A DNA stretch of 64,000 bases from Winogradskyella wichelsiae (GTDB lineage: Bacteria > Bacteroidota > Bacteroidia > Flavobacteriales > Flavobacteriaceae): NCBI RefSeq assembly GCF_013403925.1, contig NZ_JABFDJ010000004.1:62001-126000 (forward strand), given 5' to 3'. Within the stretch, counting starts at the first letter, position 1. The number at the start of each line of letters is the position of its first letter. The notes below the pieces were generated by a model, which saw nothing but the letters and a program-made list of their open reading frames with translations, was not told the origin of the DNA and did no database searches. This document shows positions 1-7,963 of the stretch, piece after piece. A program made the translations under genes and the position numbers.

Positions 1-182
1 TAAAATAAATCATCATTATACTTAAAGACAGGTGTAACGCTTTATTTTAAATGCTACTTTTTACACACTCCAGACTCCTTAAAATGAATTTAAAAATCCG
101 ATAATACTAAATAATATGGCTACGTTAAATTGAAAAGCTGAATCGTCATAAAAACGATCGTATTATGAGTGATTATATGAGG

Positions 183-539
183 CTAGATTACATTAGACAG
201 AATGATGTTTAAGAGTATTAAAACAACCAGAAAAACATAAAAATACATAGGGTTGTAAAAAACATTCTGATGAGAGGATTGCAATCCGTTTTTTCTAGAA
301 TTAAGAATTTTAGTTAATATAGCCTCTGAGCTCTCTAAAATTTTCATTTTTTTTATCAAAAAAATAATACCGATTAGTATAAACACCAATGAAAATGAAA
401 TAAAAAAATAAAAGAGTATTATTTTAGATTGTTGAACTACAATTGGGGCTATGATAGCTAAACACAATCCGCCTAATAGAGTAAATAGCCCTTTAAGAAT
501 TAAAGTTTTATTATTAATATTCACATTTTTTTTACTCAT
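183..539 (-). CDS. Small three-helix membrane protein (DUF6095-like?)
   Basis: A protein of about 118 residues with three hydrophobic segments, near residues 18-36, 40-62 and 99-118 counted from the ATG at 539. The frame extends to a TTG codon at 560, but the ATG followed by a Lys-rich start is more natural. The opening part (KGL, then a Leu/Gly-rich helix with Pro) faintly recalls DUF6095 membrane proteins of flavobacteria; this is from memory and weak. It lies 68 bp downstream of the lipoprotein gene at 608-1363 and is probably the second gene of that unit, so it would be under the LytTR-like site at 1432-1458. Function unknown. Confidence 0.6.
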   Translation of the reverse strand: MSKKNVNINNKTLILKGLFTLLGGLCLAIIAPIVVQQSKIILFYFFISFSLVFILIGIIFLIKKMKILESSEAILTKILNSRKNGLQSSHQNVFYNPMYFYVFLVVLILLNIILSNVI

Positions 540-607
540 AAACAATGTTGAATTCACCAACTATTTTAAATGTTACAATTTGATATTATATGATTATTCG
601 TCAACTA

Positions 608-1363
608 TTATTTTAAATAAAGCCAATCCCCTGAAGACATACGCCCCATAATTGAATCTTTAAATTTATTATTAACAATAAACAACCTCGTATCAATAGT
701 TGGTTTTTTCATGGTATCAAACTCAACGTCGTTATCATTGATGGTTATTCCTATTTTGAGTAAGTTCTTTTTATTATTATACTTAGAATTTATAAGTATT
801 AACCTATCATTTGTAAGCCAACTGTAATTATAATAATCTCCAAAAAAATTATATTTTGACACTTCTGGCTTGCCATGTTTTTTAACTAAATACGCTAACA
901 ATTCTTCAAACTCAGCATCACTATCGTCTTCACTTTGAGTAGAAAGGGCTATGAATTCTCCGTTGACACTTTTCATCATATCTATTTTATGAAAACTCAT
1001 TTGATTAAAATCTGCTATAGAGTCATTTTGAGACCATGAAGTCATATTGTATTGTATACCGATAACTCTGTAAGGATCGTCCAAAATTTCATTATTTCGG
1101 TAATTTATGGTATCAATCTGTATATGTTTTATATCCCAAAACTCTACTAATTGATCACCAATCTCTTCCTTAGTTTTTCCGTTTAATATCTCATCTTTTT
1201 GCCTTTCAAAGATTTCATATTTTTCAATTTCACCTTCATAAAAATCGGAAACATTAAAACTTAAATTAAAACCTTCTAAGTCTAATTTGTCTTCACCCAA
1301 TTTAGACTGTTGACATGACGTTAATATTGAGAGTATCATTAAGAAAAAAAAAGTACTTTTCAC
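608..1363 (-). CDS. Putative lipoprotein, unknown function
   Basis: 251 residues. The N-terminus is a lipoprotein signal peptide with lipobox LTSC (Cys near residue 17), so export and lipid anchoring are likely. The rest is acidic and polar with no family I recognise. The start is a GTG at 1363; the next ATG (1339) would leave the signal peptide without its Lys, so GTG is preferred. It is the first gene after the LytTR-like site and TTG...TAGTATTA promoter at 1398-1458, with site to start of about 69 bp. It probably forms a two-gene unit with the membrane protein at 183-539. Confidence 0.75.
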   Translation of the reverse strand: MKSTFFFLMILSILTSCQQSKLGEDKLDLEGFNLSFNVSDFYEGEIEKYEIFERQKDEILNGKTKEEIGDQLVEFWDIKHIQIDTINYRNNEILDDPYRVIGIQYNMTSWSQNDSIADFNQMSFHKIDMMKSVNGEFIALSTQSEDDSDAEFEELLAYLVKKHGKPEVSKYNFFGDYYNYSWLTNDRLILINSKYNNKKNLLKIGITINDNDVEFDTMKKPTIDTRLFIVNNKFKDSIMGRMSSGDWLYLK

Positions 1364-1397
1364 TTGGGCTTGTTTAAATAGGTTGGCTATAAAAATA

Positions 1398-1458
1398 TAA
1401 TACTAAGCGCTCAAAGTAAGCAACCAATCTATATTCGTCAGTGATGTCTTGATATTTG
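1398..1458 (-). promoter_or_regulatory. LytTR-like site 1 with promoter
   Basis: Reading leftward, CAAATA (1458-1453), 15 bases, then CGAATA (1437-1432), a 21-bp period. Four bases later comes TTG (1427-1425), and after 19 bases TAGTATTA (1405-1398). This matches a Bacteroidota -33/-7 promoter with an activator site just upstream. It faces the lipoprotein gene starting at 1363. The assignment to the LytTR regulator encoded at 7224-7958 is inference. Confidence 0.6.
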
Positions 1459-1629
1459 CTCCATTAATCTTATGGTAGCCAATTAAATTTTTACCCTTGC
1501 CAGTAAACAAATCCCATTTTAAAATTTTCAGAAGTATTTTTTCTATGATATTACGGCTAAAATCACCTTCTACTTTCTAGTAAATCCTAGTACTTAATTA
1601 GACCCAACATTTTTTTATACTCAAAGTTT

Positions 1630-2706
1630 TTATTTAAAAGGCTTAATAATAACTTCTTCCGTAATGCTTTCGTTCTCTTTTGTGTTACAATAAAACAACA
1701 CCGCTTCAATATCACCATAATAACAGTTATTTATATAATAATGGTATTCAAAGTTAGTATCTGGTAACTGCTCCATGGCTTCCATGAGTTGTGCCTTTGT
1801 TGTAATCTCTTCAGTATCTACTTTATTTTGTATGGTTTTTATAATTTCTATAGTTTCTTTTAACTCTTTCATTGAGCTATCACTAAGTACTGGATGACTA
1901 GAACTAGAGATCATTTCTAAATTTTTCTTAGACTTATGTATAGCTCCAATTTGTTGTGAATCATCTAAGCTTAAAAATTCAGTGTTTTTTTGGGACACTA
2001 TAATCTGAACTTTATTTTCTTTGAAACGGACTTCAATACTTTCATCTCCTTCCGTTATTTTTTGATAAGCTTCAGTTATTTTATAGACTTTGAGTTTTGG
2101 GTATTCTATAGTCAAAGTCATTTTTAGCTCTACAATCTCTTTGATTGTATCGATTTCGAAACTTAGGTCATTAAACACGATTTCATCTTGTGAGCTAGAA
2201 CCATCTTTATATGTAATGTTATGAATTGTAGTTTTAAAAGCTATATTAGAATATTCTTGATTAGCAAATAACATCAGGTTTTCAACATTTAAAATTAGCT
2301 GAACTATAGAACCATCCATTCCAAAAGATTGCTGAAAAGAGATGTCTTCTGAAATATTAACAATCAATGAGACTGCTTTTGGTTTATCAAATGTAGTCGT
2401 CGTCTCAAAACTTTCAGTTGTAAATTTTGGTTCGTCTTGATCATTATCTTCATTACATATAAAACCTCGTTTCCGTGTTTCATTTTCTATAATTGAAGGT
2501 GACCTATCTACAAAATCTTTTTGAGTTACTACAAATTCTTCAAAACTACTAGACTTTAAATCATTTATCAACTCTTGTTTAAGTGTTGGTCTTTGTGCAT
2601 TAATGGTTGTGAAGCCAAAGAAAGCGCATATTATACCTAGTTTAACAACATTACTAAAATTGAGGATTTTATAGACTATGCTGTTTCTGTTCGTATGTTT
2701 ATTCAT
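1630..2706 (-). CDS. Secreted protein of unknown function
   Basis: 358 residues. A hydrophobic stretch around residues 17-36 ending in INAQR looks like a cleaved signal peptide, preceded by an unusually long polar N-region. The mature part is rich in Glu, Thr and Ile and probably mostly beta, with a late Cys pair (N-C-Y-Y, then F-Y-C-N) that could form a disulfide. No recognised domain. It starts 23 bp after the gene at 2730-3503, so the two are probably cotranscribed behind the LytTR-like site at 3753-3779 together with the small ORF at 3559-3693. Confidence 0.75.
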   Translation of the reverse strand: MNKHTNRNSIVYKILNFSNVVKLGIICAFFGFTTINAQRPTLKQELINDLKSSSFEEFVVTQKDFVDRSPSIIENETRKRGFICNEDNDQDEPKFTTESFETTTTFDKPKAVSLIVNISEDISFQQSFGMDGSIVQLILNVENLMLFANQEYSNIAFKTTIHNITYKDGSSSQDEIVFNDLSFEIDTIKEIVELKMTLTIEYPKLKVYKITEAYQKITEGDESIEVRFKENKVQIIVSQKNTEFLSLDDSQQIGAIHKSKKNLEMISSSSHPVLSDSSMKELKETIEIIKTIQNKVDTEEITTKAQLMEAMEQLPDTNFEYHYYINNCYYGDIEAVLFYCNTKENESITEEVIIKPFK

Positions 2707-2729
2707 AGTATTTTTTACTAGTTTTATCT

Positions 2730-3503
2730 TTATTTTAACTGATGATATGTAATGGTTTCTTTAGATTGGTCACAGCTGTGTTCTTTAATCTCTATGACGT
2801 CATTTTCAAATATTTTAGACTGAACACCACAGTAGGCATCACCTTTCATCGTTGAAGAATAAACAAGAATAGGTGCGTCATTTTTATTTAAAATTAAATA
2901 GGCCAAAAGCCTATGTTCTTTCCAGTTTTGAACAATTACCAATTGTTTATTCCCTTTAAAATTATCGGTTATAAAATAATTATCATGTCTGTTTTTTGTG
3001 GTATAAGCGTATGGAATTTTATAAGTACTTAAATCTTCTTTTGTTATTTTTTTAGCCTCATGCATTTCATGCATTATCGTAGGGAAATCTACAGTAAACA
3101 CATTACATGGACTAAACCTTTGGTTTTCGTAATTCTCTATAAGCTTTTTTAATCGCTTGTTTTCTAATTTTAAATCTTGATGAGCCATATAATCTTCTAC
3201 TATAATCTTATTTATTTCCTCCATTTTACTGCTGTCTTTATGGAAATACATAAATCTTAACTCAACAAGACCTCTGTCTATTAAACTTTTTACAAAGGGT
3301 TGAGCATATTCTGGATTGTTTAAAAGTTTAAAATTTTCATGTACATCTTGCAACGTACTCAGCATTTCGCTCTGCCTTTCAGCCTCTAATTCTAGTAATT
3401 GAGCTCGTTCTTCAAGTTGATGATTTTTCAAAAAATAAACACCTATTGCTGTGCCTATTAAGACACCAATAGCCAGTATTGTAAATGTTAGTTTATTTTT
3501 CAT
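2730..3503 (-). CDS. Membrane-anchored coiled-coil protein, unknown function
   Basis: 257 residues. One N-terminal transmembrane anchor (residues 5-24) is followed by a Glu/Leu/Lys-rich region to about residue 130 likely to be a coiled coil, then a globular C-terminal part containing three Cys (near residues 133, 225 and 244). The topology suggests a periplasmic domain held to the inner membrane. No family is recognised. It lies between the small ORF at 3559-3693 (55-bp gap) and the secreted protein at 1630-2706 (23-bp gap), giving a likely three-gene unit. Confidence 0.75.
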   Translation of the reverse strand: MKNKLTFTILAIGVLIGTAIGVYFLKNHQLEERAQLLELEAERQSEMLSTLQDVHENFKLLNNPEYAQPFVKSLIDRGLVELRFMYFHKDSSKMEEINKIIVEDYMAHQDLKLENKRLKKLIENYENQRFSPCNVFTVDFPTIMHEMHEAKKITKEDLSTYKIPYAYTTKNRHDNYFITDNFKGNKQLVIVQNWKEHRLLAYLILNKNDAPILVYSSTMKGDAYCGVQSKIFENDVIEIKEHSCDQSKETITYHQLK

Positions 3504-3558
3504 GTTAACAATTGTTTTAAGAGATACAGCTTACATAATTAGGATACTTCACAATATG

Positions 3559-3693
3559 CTAAAAAAGCAATTGCTTATTATCTACAAATAATTTATAAAA
3601 CGTTGGTGTGTGGTAATGGTAACATTCACTTGCGTGCATTGTTACAGTGTATAACAACAAGAATATATCTGTGATTTTAAAAATGAATTTCAT
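3559..3693 (-). CDS. Small putative secreted peptide (44 aa)
   Basis: An ATG at 3693 opens a 44-codon frame ending in TAG at 3559. The product starts MKFIFK, has a hydrophobic core to about residue 17, then an Ala-Ser possible cleavage point and a short His/Tyr-rich mature part (C-Y-H-Y-H motif). It looks like a signal peptide plus a peptide of about 23 residues. Its start lies 60 bp downstream of the LytTR-like site at 3753-3779, the same distance as for the annotated genes behind sites 1 and 4, which is the main reason to believe it. It may instead be a leader of the 2730-3503 unit. Confidence 0.45.
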   Translation of the reverse strand: MKFIFKITDIFLLLYTVTMHASECYHYHTPTFYKLFVDNKQLLF

Positions 3694-3745
3694 TTCAATC
3701 CTATTTTAAATAAAATTAATGAAATGATGTTGTGACTTAAAGCTC

Positions 3746-3779
3746 CAATATATATTCGCTAGTATTCATTCTTTTTTTG
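3746..3779 (-). promoter_or_regulatory. LytTR-like site 2
   Basis: Reading leftward: CAAAAA (3779-3774), 15 bases, CGAATA (3758-3753), then TTG at 3748-3746. Upstream half differs by one base from the consensus. The -7 region (about 3726-3719) is poor. The site overlaps the stop codon of the 3759-4247 gene and faces the small ORF at 3559-3693 and the genes behind it. Confidence 0.5.
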
Positions 3780-4247
3780 ATGCTTCTTTATGTGATGTAA
3801 GAGTTCATTTAGGGTATTTCCTTTTATAAAGTTTTCATTGATACGCATAGTACTGCCATCTAAAAATTTTAATTTTACCTTTCTAAACCGTAAATAGTTA
3901 CTCCTTTTAGCATAAATAGCCAAAACAAAAAAGGCTTTGTTAGATATTGAAAAATCTACAGGTTTTATTTTAAAACTGACCAATGTACTCAACTTACGTT
4001 CTTTTGTAATAAGACCTAAAAAACGATGAATTTTAAAACAATTATCTTCAATCTCGTAGGTTCTAATATTCCAAAGACCAAATAAAACAACTATAACACC
4101 TAAAAAACACCACCAAAAACCAACACTTTCTGTTTTAAAGAATTCAATAGATAATCCTATGATTAATAAGATAACTCCAAGAATAATAAGCTCTAACTGA
4201 ACGTTATAATCTATTTTAGTTTTTACATGCGTTTTGGTGACCTTCAT
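3759..4247 (-). CDS. Two-helix membrane protein with PH-like C-terminal part
   Basis: 162 residues. Two closely spaced transmembrane helices (about 17-37 and 43-62) are followed by a basic soluble domain with alternating hydrophobic residues (ITKERKLSTLVSFKI, then a G-S-T-M-R-I turn). This layout recalls bacterial PH-like (bPH/YcxB-type) membrane proteins, but the match is by pattern only. The gene follows the YwqK-repeat gene at 4301 by 53 bp and may be cotranscribed with it. Function unknown. Confidence 0.6.
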   Translation of the reverse strand: MKVTKTHVKTKIDYNVQLELIILGVILLIIGLSIEFFKTESVGFWWCFLGVIVVLFGLWNIRTYEIEDNCFKIHRFLGLITKERKLSTLVSFKIKPVDFSISNKAFFVLAIYAKRSNYLRFRKVKLKFLDGSTMRINENFIKGNTLNELLHHIKKHQKKNEY

Positions 4248-4300
4248 TGATTAATCAAACTCGAGGGTTATATAATGATACTCATTCTTTTCAGGGTTTA

Positions 4301-6457
4301 CTACCTATGCCTCGTTTTTTCTATCACTTTTCCCTTTTCGTTATATAACTTCCAAACGCCTTTCTTTTCTCCTCTTTCGTAGAACTTTTCTTCTTTTATG
4401 GTTCCGTTTTCAAAATATAAGATCCACGGACCATCGGATTTAGAAAGCACATATTTTCCTGTTTTTTCAACTTTTCCATTTTCATGATATCTTATTAAAG
4501 TGGACGTACGTCCTTCTTTATAACTCACACCAATAAAGCTCTCCTTTAGAATATTACTTGGGTAGTAATACTCGTACTCCTCAAAAGAACCTAAGGCTTC
4601 ACCATTATTGTAATTTTGTTTTTGTTTTAGCTTGCCATCTCTAATATAATAACTCCAAAGCCCATCTTTTTTATCCGCTTTATAATGGCCTTCTGCTTCT
4701 AATTGACCATTATCATAATAGCTTTGATATAATCCTTCCAATTCACTATATTGGTTATAAGTGAGCTTCTTTTTAGTTTTAAACTCTCTTAATTGCCCGT
4801 TTTCGAAGAAATCTTTATTTATAGTAGTACCAAAAAAAGATTCATTTTCATTTAATGGATTTAGTAGTTTATCTTCTTGAATTATTATTGAAGATAGTTG
4901 CCCTTCATTTCTATAGTAATAGTCAATGCTTTTTGAAGGAAAACAACAATCACCAGAATAAATATCGTCGCTTACAATTTGTCCGGCTTCATTATACTCT
5001 TTCCAATTACCACTTTTAACGCCTTCTTTTCTATAACTAACAGATTCTAATTGTCCGCTTTCGTAATATTCTTTTATCTCTCCATGTAAATTTCCTTTTT
5101 TATATGAAGCACTGAATTTTAATTGGCCATTTGGGTAATACATCTTTTTAGAACCTTCCTCTCTTAAAGTATTATACGCTGTAACAGACTTTAGGTTTTT
5201 ACTCTCTTTATAGTATTCCTTTTTGGTGTCGACATGAGATTCTTCATCAGAAAAATCAACTTTTTTTGTCAGTTTTCCTTTGCTGTCAAACGTTTTCCAA
5301 ATACCAGTTTTAATACCATCTTGGTAAATTCCAGATTGGATAATAATTTTGTTTGAATCCATTTTACCTAAAGCAACAACCTTTTTATAATCTTGTAAAT
5401 AGGTTGTAAACTGTCCCGTTAATTCTCCTTGTTCATTGTAACTACCTTCTTCTAAAACATAGACTTGTGGATTAGCACCTTCTGTATTATAACCTTCTGG
5501 TGTGTATTTAAAAGCACCTACTTTTTCTCCGTTTACATAATTGTATTCATAAAACAACAAACCATCATCATTAAACTTTGCGTGCTTACCATTCTTTATG
5601 CCTTTGGTATAATTTATGGTCTCTTTTAATTGACCCTTATAATTATAAAATTCTTGAGTGCCTTCTAACGTGTCATTACGTTTGCGCTCTATTTTCTCTA
5701 TGCTTTCATCATTATCCTTGTATGTTTTCTCAATGATATCACCTTCTGGAGTGTTTAATATTTTGGTTTCTATATCATTGTAATCACCATCTATTATGGT
5801 ATACGTTTTCTTTAATTTCCCTGTTTTTAAATCATAACTTTTTAAGGTTCCGTTACCATTTTTTAAAGTTCCGTGATTTAACTTATGACCTTCTTTATCG
5901 AAAAATGAAAGTATATTATAAACTTTACCTTCTTTATAATTAGATGATTTATGCAACTGTCCGTTATTAAAAAAAGTTTCTGAAACTCCTGCTTTACGAT
6001 CATCAATAAAACTTCCGGTATTTGCTATTCTTCCGTTTTCGTGATAATAAATAAAAATGCCATGCGCTTTACCTTTATTAAAATTAAAAGTTCCACTTAA
6101 TTTCTCTTGCGTATCAAATAACTTCCATTCTCCATGTTTTTGACGTGGTAAAAGCCGACCAAAAAAGTCATATTTATTCTGTTTTAAAAAAGGACCTTTA
6201 GCAGATAGTTTTCCTTTTTCATCATAGAGCAATATGTCGCCTACCTCTAATGCGCCTTTAGTAAAAATGGTATCTGTGGTAAATATGGTTTTCTGTCTTA
6301 TTACATCATTTTTATAATAAAGTAATTCTACTTTTGCTGAACCATAGACTTCATGATCGATAACTTTAGTCTCTGAATGCTGTGCAAAACTCGCTGAGAT
6401 GCTAAATGCAAACAGTAAAATGAAAAATATATTTTTATTGCTGTTTTTTAATTTCAT
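4301..6457 (-). CDS. Secreted YwqK/MORN-like repeat protein
   Basis: About 718 residues from the ATG at 6457, which gives a clean signal peptide ending in SFAQ. The frame extends to 6487, but the extra ten residues would precede the signal. Most of the protein is a long series of degenerate repeats of the kind YYxNGQLKxxxxYKxGxxxGxWxxY, at least fifteen by eye. This is the pattern of the toxin-antitoxin YwqK family and related MORN-like proteins of Bacteroidota. Such repeats form an extended beta structure; in this phylum they are often found near polymorphic-toxin immunity genes. A specific role cannot be given. Confidence 0.85.
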   Translation of the reverse strand: MKLKNSNKNIFFILLFAFSISASFAQHSETKVIDHEVYGSAKVELLYYKNDVIRQKTIFTTDTIFTKGALEVGDILLYDEKGKLSAKGPFLKQNKYDFFGRLLPRQKHGEWKLFDTQEKLSGTFNFNKGKAHGIFIYYHENGRIANTGSFIDDRKAGVSETFFNNGQLHKSSNYKEGKVYNILSFFDKEGHKLNHGTLKNGNGTLKSYDLKTGKLKKTYTIIDGDYNDIETKILNTPEGDIIEKTYKDNDESIEKIERKRNDTLEGTQEFYNYKGQLKETINYTKGIKNGKHAKFNDDGLLFYEYNYVNGEKVGAFKYTPEGYNTEGANPQVYVLEEGSYNEQGELTGQFTTYLQDYKKVVALGKMDSNKIIIQSGIYQDGIKTGIWKTFDSKGKLTKKVDFSDEESHVDTKKEYYKESKNLKSVTAYNTLREEGSKKMYYPNGQLKFSASYKKGNLHGEIKEYYESGQLESVSYRKEGVKSGNWKEYNEAGQIVSDDIYSGDCCFPSKSIDYYYRNEGQLSSIIIQEDKLLNPLNENESFFGTTINKDFFENGQLREFKTKKKLTYNQYSELEGLYQSYYDNGQLEAEGHYKADKKDGLWSYYIRDGKLKQKQNYNNGEALGSFEEYEYYYPSNILKESFIGVSYKEGRTSTLIRYHENGKVEKTGKYVLSKSDGPWILYFENGTIKEEKFYERGEKKGVWKLYNEKGKVIEKTRHR

Positions 6458-6616
6458 ACGATTCTTTTTATCTAAAATTATTAACACAAAATTTGTTCTG
6501 CTAAAAGACTCACAACAAAACCTACTATAACCATAAGACCTGAAAAAACAGTATAAAGTATAGAAACTATTGTTATAAAAATGGCTGACTATTTATTATT
6601 TCGAAATATGGCTTTT

Positions 6617-7030
6617 TCACTTAATTGTAATACCTCGACCACCATATAAATGAATAGCTAACAAACTAAACTCTTTACCTAGTTCTTCTTTTTTTAACTT
6701 ATATCTTCTACTGTTTTCTATAATCAATTTCTTTATTTGGCTTGACTTAGATATTGCAATACCTGCTATTATAAAAACGGCAAGGATAATAACACCAACT
6801 ATAGACAGCTCAACAGCCATAATAGTATCATAAGTATCTATAGCATAACTATTACCTGCAATAAATATATTGTGGATTAAAACTAGTACAAATATTAGTG
6901 CAAAACATAATTTGGCATAAGTTTCCATGTCCATAGATGCTCCGTAAAGGTCCATCATTTCTTGAGTTTTCTCCTTTGGTAAAGCTTCTAAAGACTTTAA
7001 TTCGATTACTTCTGTAGTTTCGTTTTCCAT
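6617..7030 (-). CDS. Two-helix membrane protein, unknown function
   Basis: 137 residues. An acidic N-terminal stretch of about 40 residues is followed by two transmembrane helices (about 41-59 and 71-95) and a short basic tail. No family recognised. It is the first gene behind the LytTR-like site at 7093-7119 (63 bp to the start) and is separated from the YwqK-repeat gene by about 160 bp. A -7-like TACATTCG lies about 20 bp upstream of the start. Confidence 0.65.
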   Translation of the reverse strand: MENETTEVIELKSLEALPKEKTQEMMDLYGASMDMETYAKLCFALIFVLVLIHNIFIAGNSYAIDTYDTIMAVELSIVGVIILAVFIIAGIAISKSSQIKKLIIENSRRYKLKKEELGKEFSLLAIHLYGGRGITIK

Positions 7031-7092
7031 GATATAGTTCTTTTGAAGTACGAATGTAGAACAGATATCACTTATAAAAACTAGAGGATTAA

Positions 7093-7119
7093 TATTTGAT
7101 AGGGTTGAGTCTATATTCG
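7093..7119 (-). promoter_or_regulatory. LytTR-like site 3 (reversed half order)
   Basis: Reading leftward: CGAATA (7119-7114), 15 bases, CAAATA (7098-7093). The same two half-sites and 21-bp period as the other copies, but in the opposite order, and without the fixed TTG. It lies between the response-regulator gene end (7224) and the start at 7030. Confidence 0.5.
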
Positions 7120-7223
7120 TGAGATAAATTCACAAAGTTCAACTATAGTTTGCTTTTCAAAATTAATTATTAATAGAATTGAGACTCTTAAATTGAAAAT
7201 CAATATAGATATATCAAAGTGCT

Positions 7224-7958
7224 TTAGCCTTTAATTAACTTAGAAACAAAATCGTCTTTTCTACGTGAAGCTACAGGTATCTTTTCGCCACTCTTTAAAT
7301 AGATATACCCATTTTTATCATATCTATCTACAAAAGTCATGTTAACGATGAAAGATTGATGCGTTCTCACAAAATTTTCTTCTGGTAATTGACCTTCATA
7401 TTCCTTAATTGGTTTTGAAGCTAAATAAGATTTTCCATTAGATAAGAAAAACGTGGTATAACCTTTATCAGATTTACAATACAATAACTCTTTAAAATCA
7501 ATAACTTGGTATCCTTCTTGCAAACTCAATACCAGTTTATTTTTGTCTTTATTTATTAACTGATCTTTTACAATTTCAATTTGTTCTTCGAGTATTGGTT
7601 TACCTACAACTAAAGCCTTATCTATGGCTTGCTCTAGCTCATCTATATCTACTGGTTTTAAAACATAATCAATAGCTCCATTTTTTATCGCTTGCAAAGC
7701 ATATTGCTCATAAGCGGTAATAAAAATAACCTGAAAATCTATAGTACCAACTTGTTCTAAAAAATCAAAAGCATTACCATCTCGTAAGTTTATATCTAAG
7801 AATATAAGGTCTGGCTTGCAAGCATTAGCAACCGTTACTGCTTCTTTTACAGACTCACATTCACCTAAAATTGTAATATCCTTATCTAAACTATTTATCA
7901 TAGTTAGAAGTCCTTTTCTAATGTATAATTCGTCTTCTACTATTAATGCTTTCATCAT
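7224..7958 (-). CDS. LytTR-family response regulator
   Basis: 244 residues. Receiver domain about 1-120 with acidic pocket E9-D10, phospho-acceptor Asp55 (FLDIN), switch Thr (FITAY) and conserved Lys (LKPVD). A LytTR DNA-binding domain fills about 140-242 (F-V-R-T-H-Q-S-F-I-V motif and G-E-K-I-P-V-A-S-R-R). Regulators of this family bind imperfect direct repeats spaced about 21 bp. It starts 5 bp after the cognate histidine kinase gene and is the last gene of the eight-gene operon starting at 16190. Seven 21-bp-spaced repeats lie in the intergenic regions of this locus, so it is the natural candidate to bind them (inference). Two ATG codons in a row (7958, 7955) are possible starts. Confidence 0.95.
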   Translation of the reverse strand: MMKALIVEDELYIRKGLLTMINSLDKDITILGECESVKEAVTVANACKPDLIFLDINLRDGNAFDFLEQVGTIDFQVIFITAYEQYALQAIKNGAIDYVLKPVDIDELEQAIDKALVVGKPILEEQIEIVKDQLINKDKNKLVLSLQEGYQVIDFKELLYCKSDKGYTTFFLSNGKSYLASKPIKEYEGQLPEENFVRTHQSFIVNMTFVDRYDKNGYIYLKSGEKIPVASRRKDDFVSKLIKG

Positions 7959-7963
7959 GAAGT

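Noticed and set aside
1382..1560. About 49 codons open on the minus strand (reads like ...KWDLFTGKGKNLIGYHKINGA...), overlapping LytTR-like site 1.
   Set aside because: No start codon in frame and nothing recognisable upstream. It may be a gene remnant, but the shared motif with other intergenic regions is better explained as DNA-level control.
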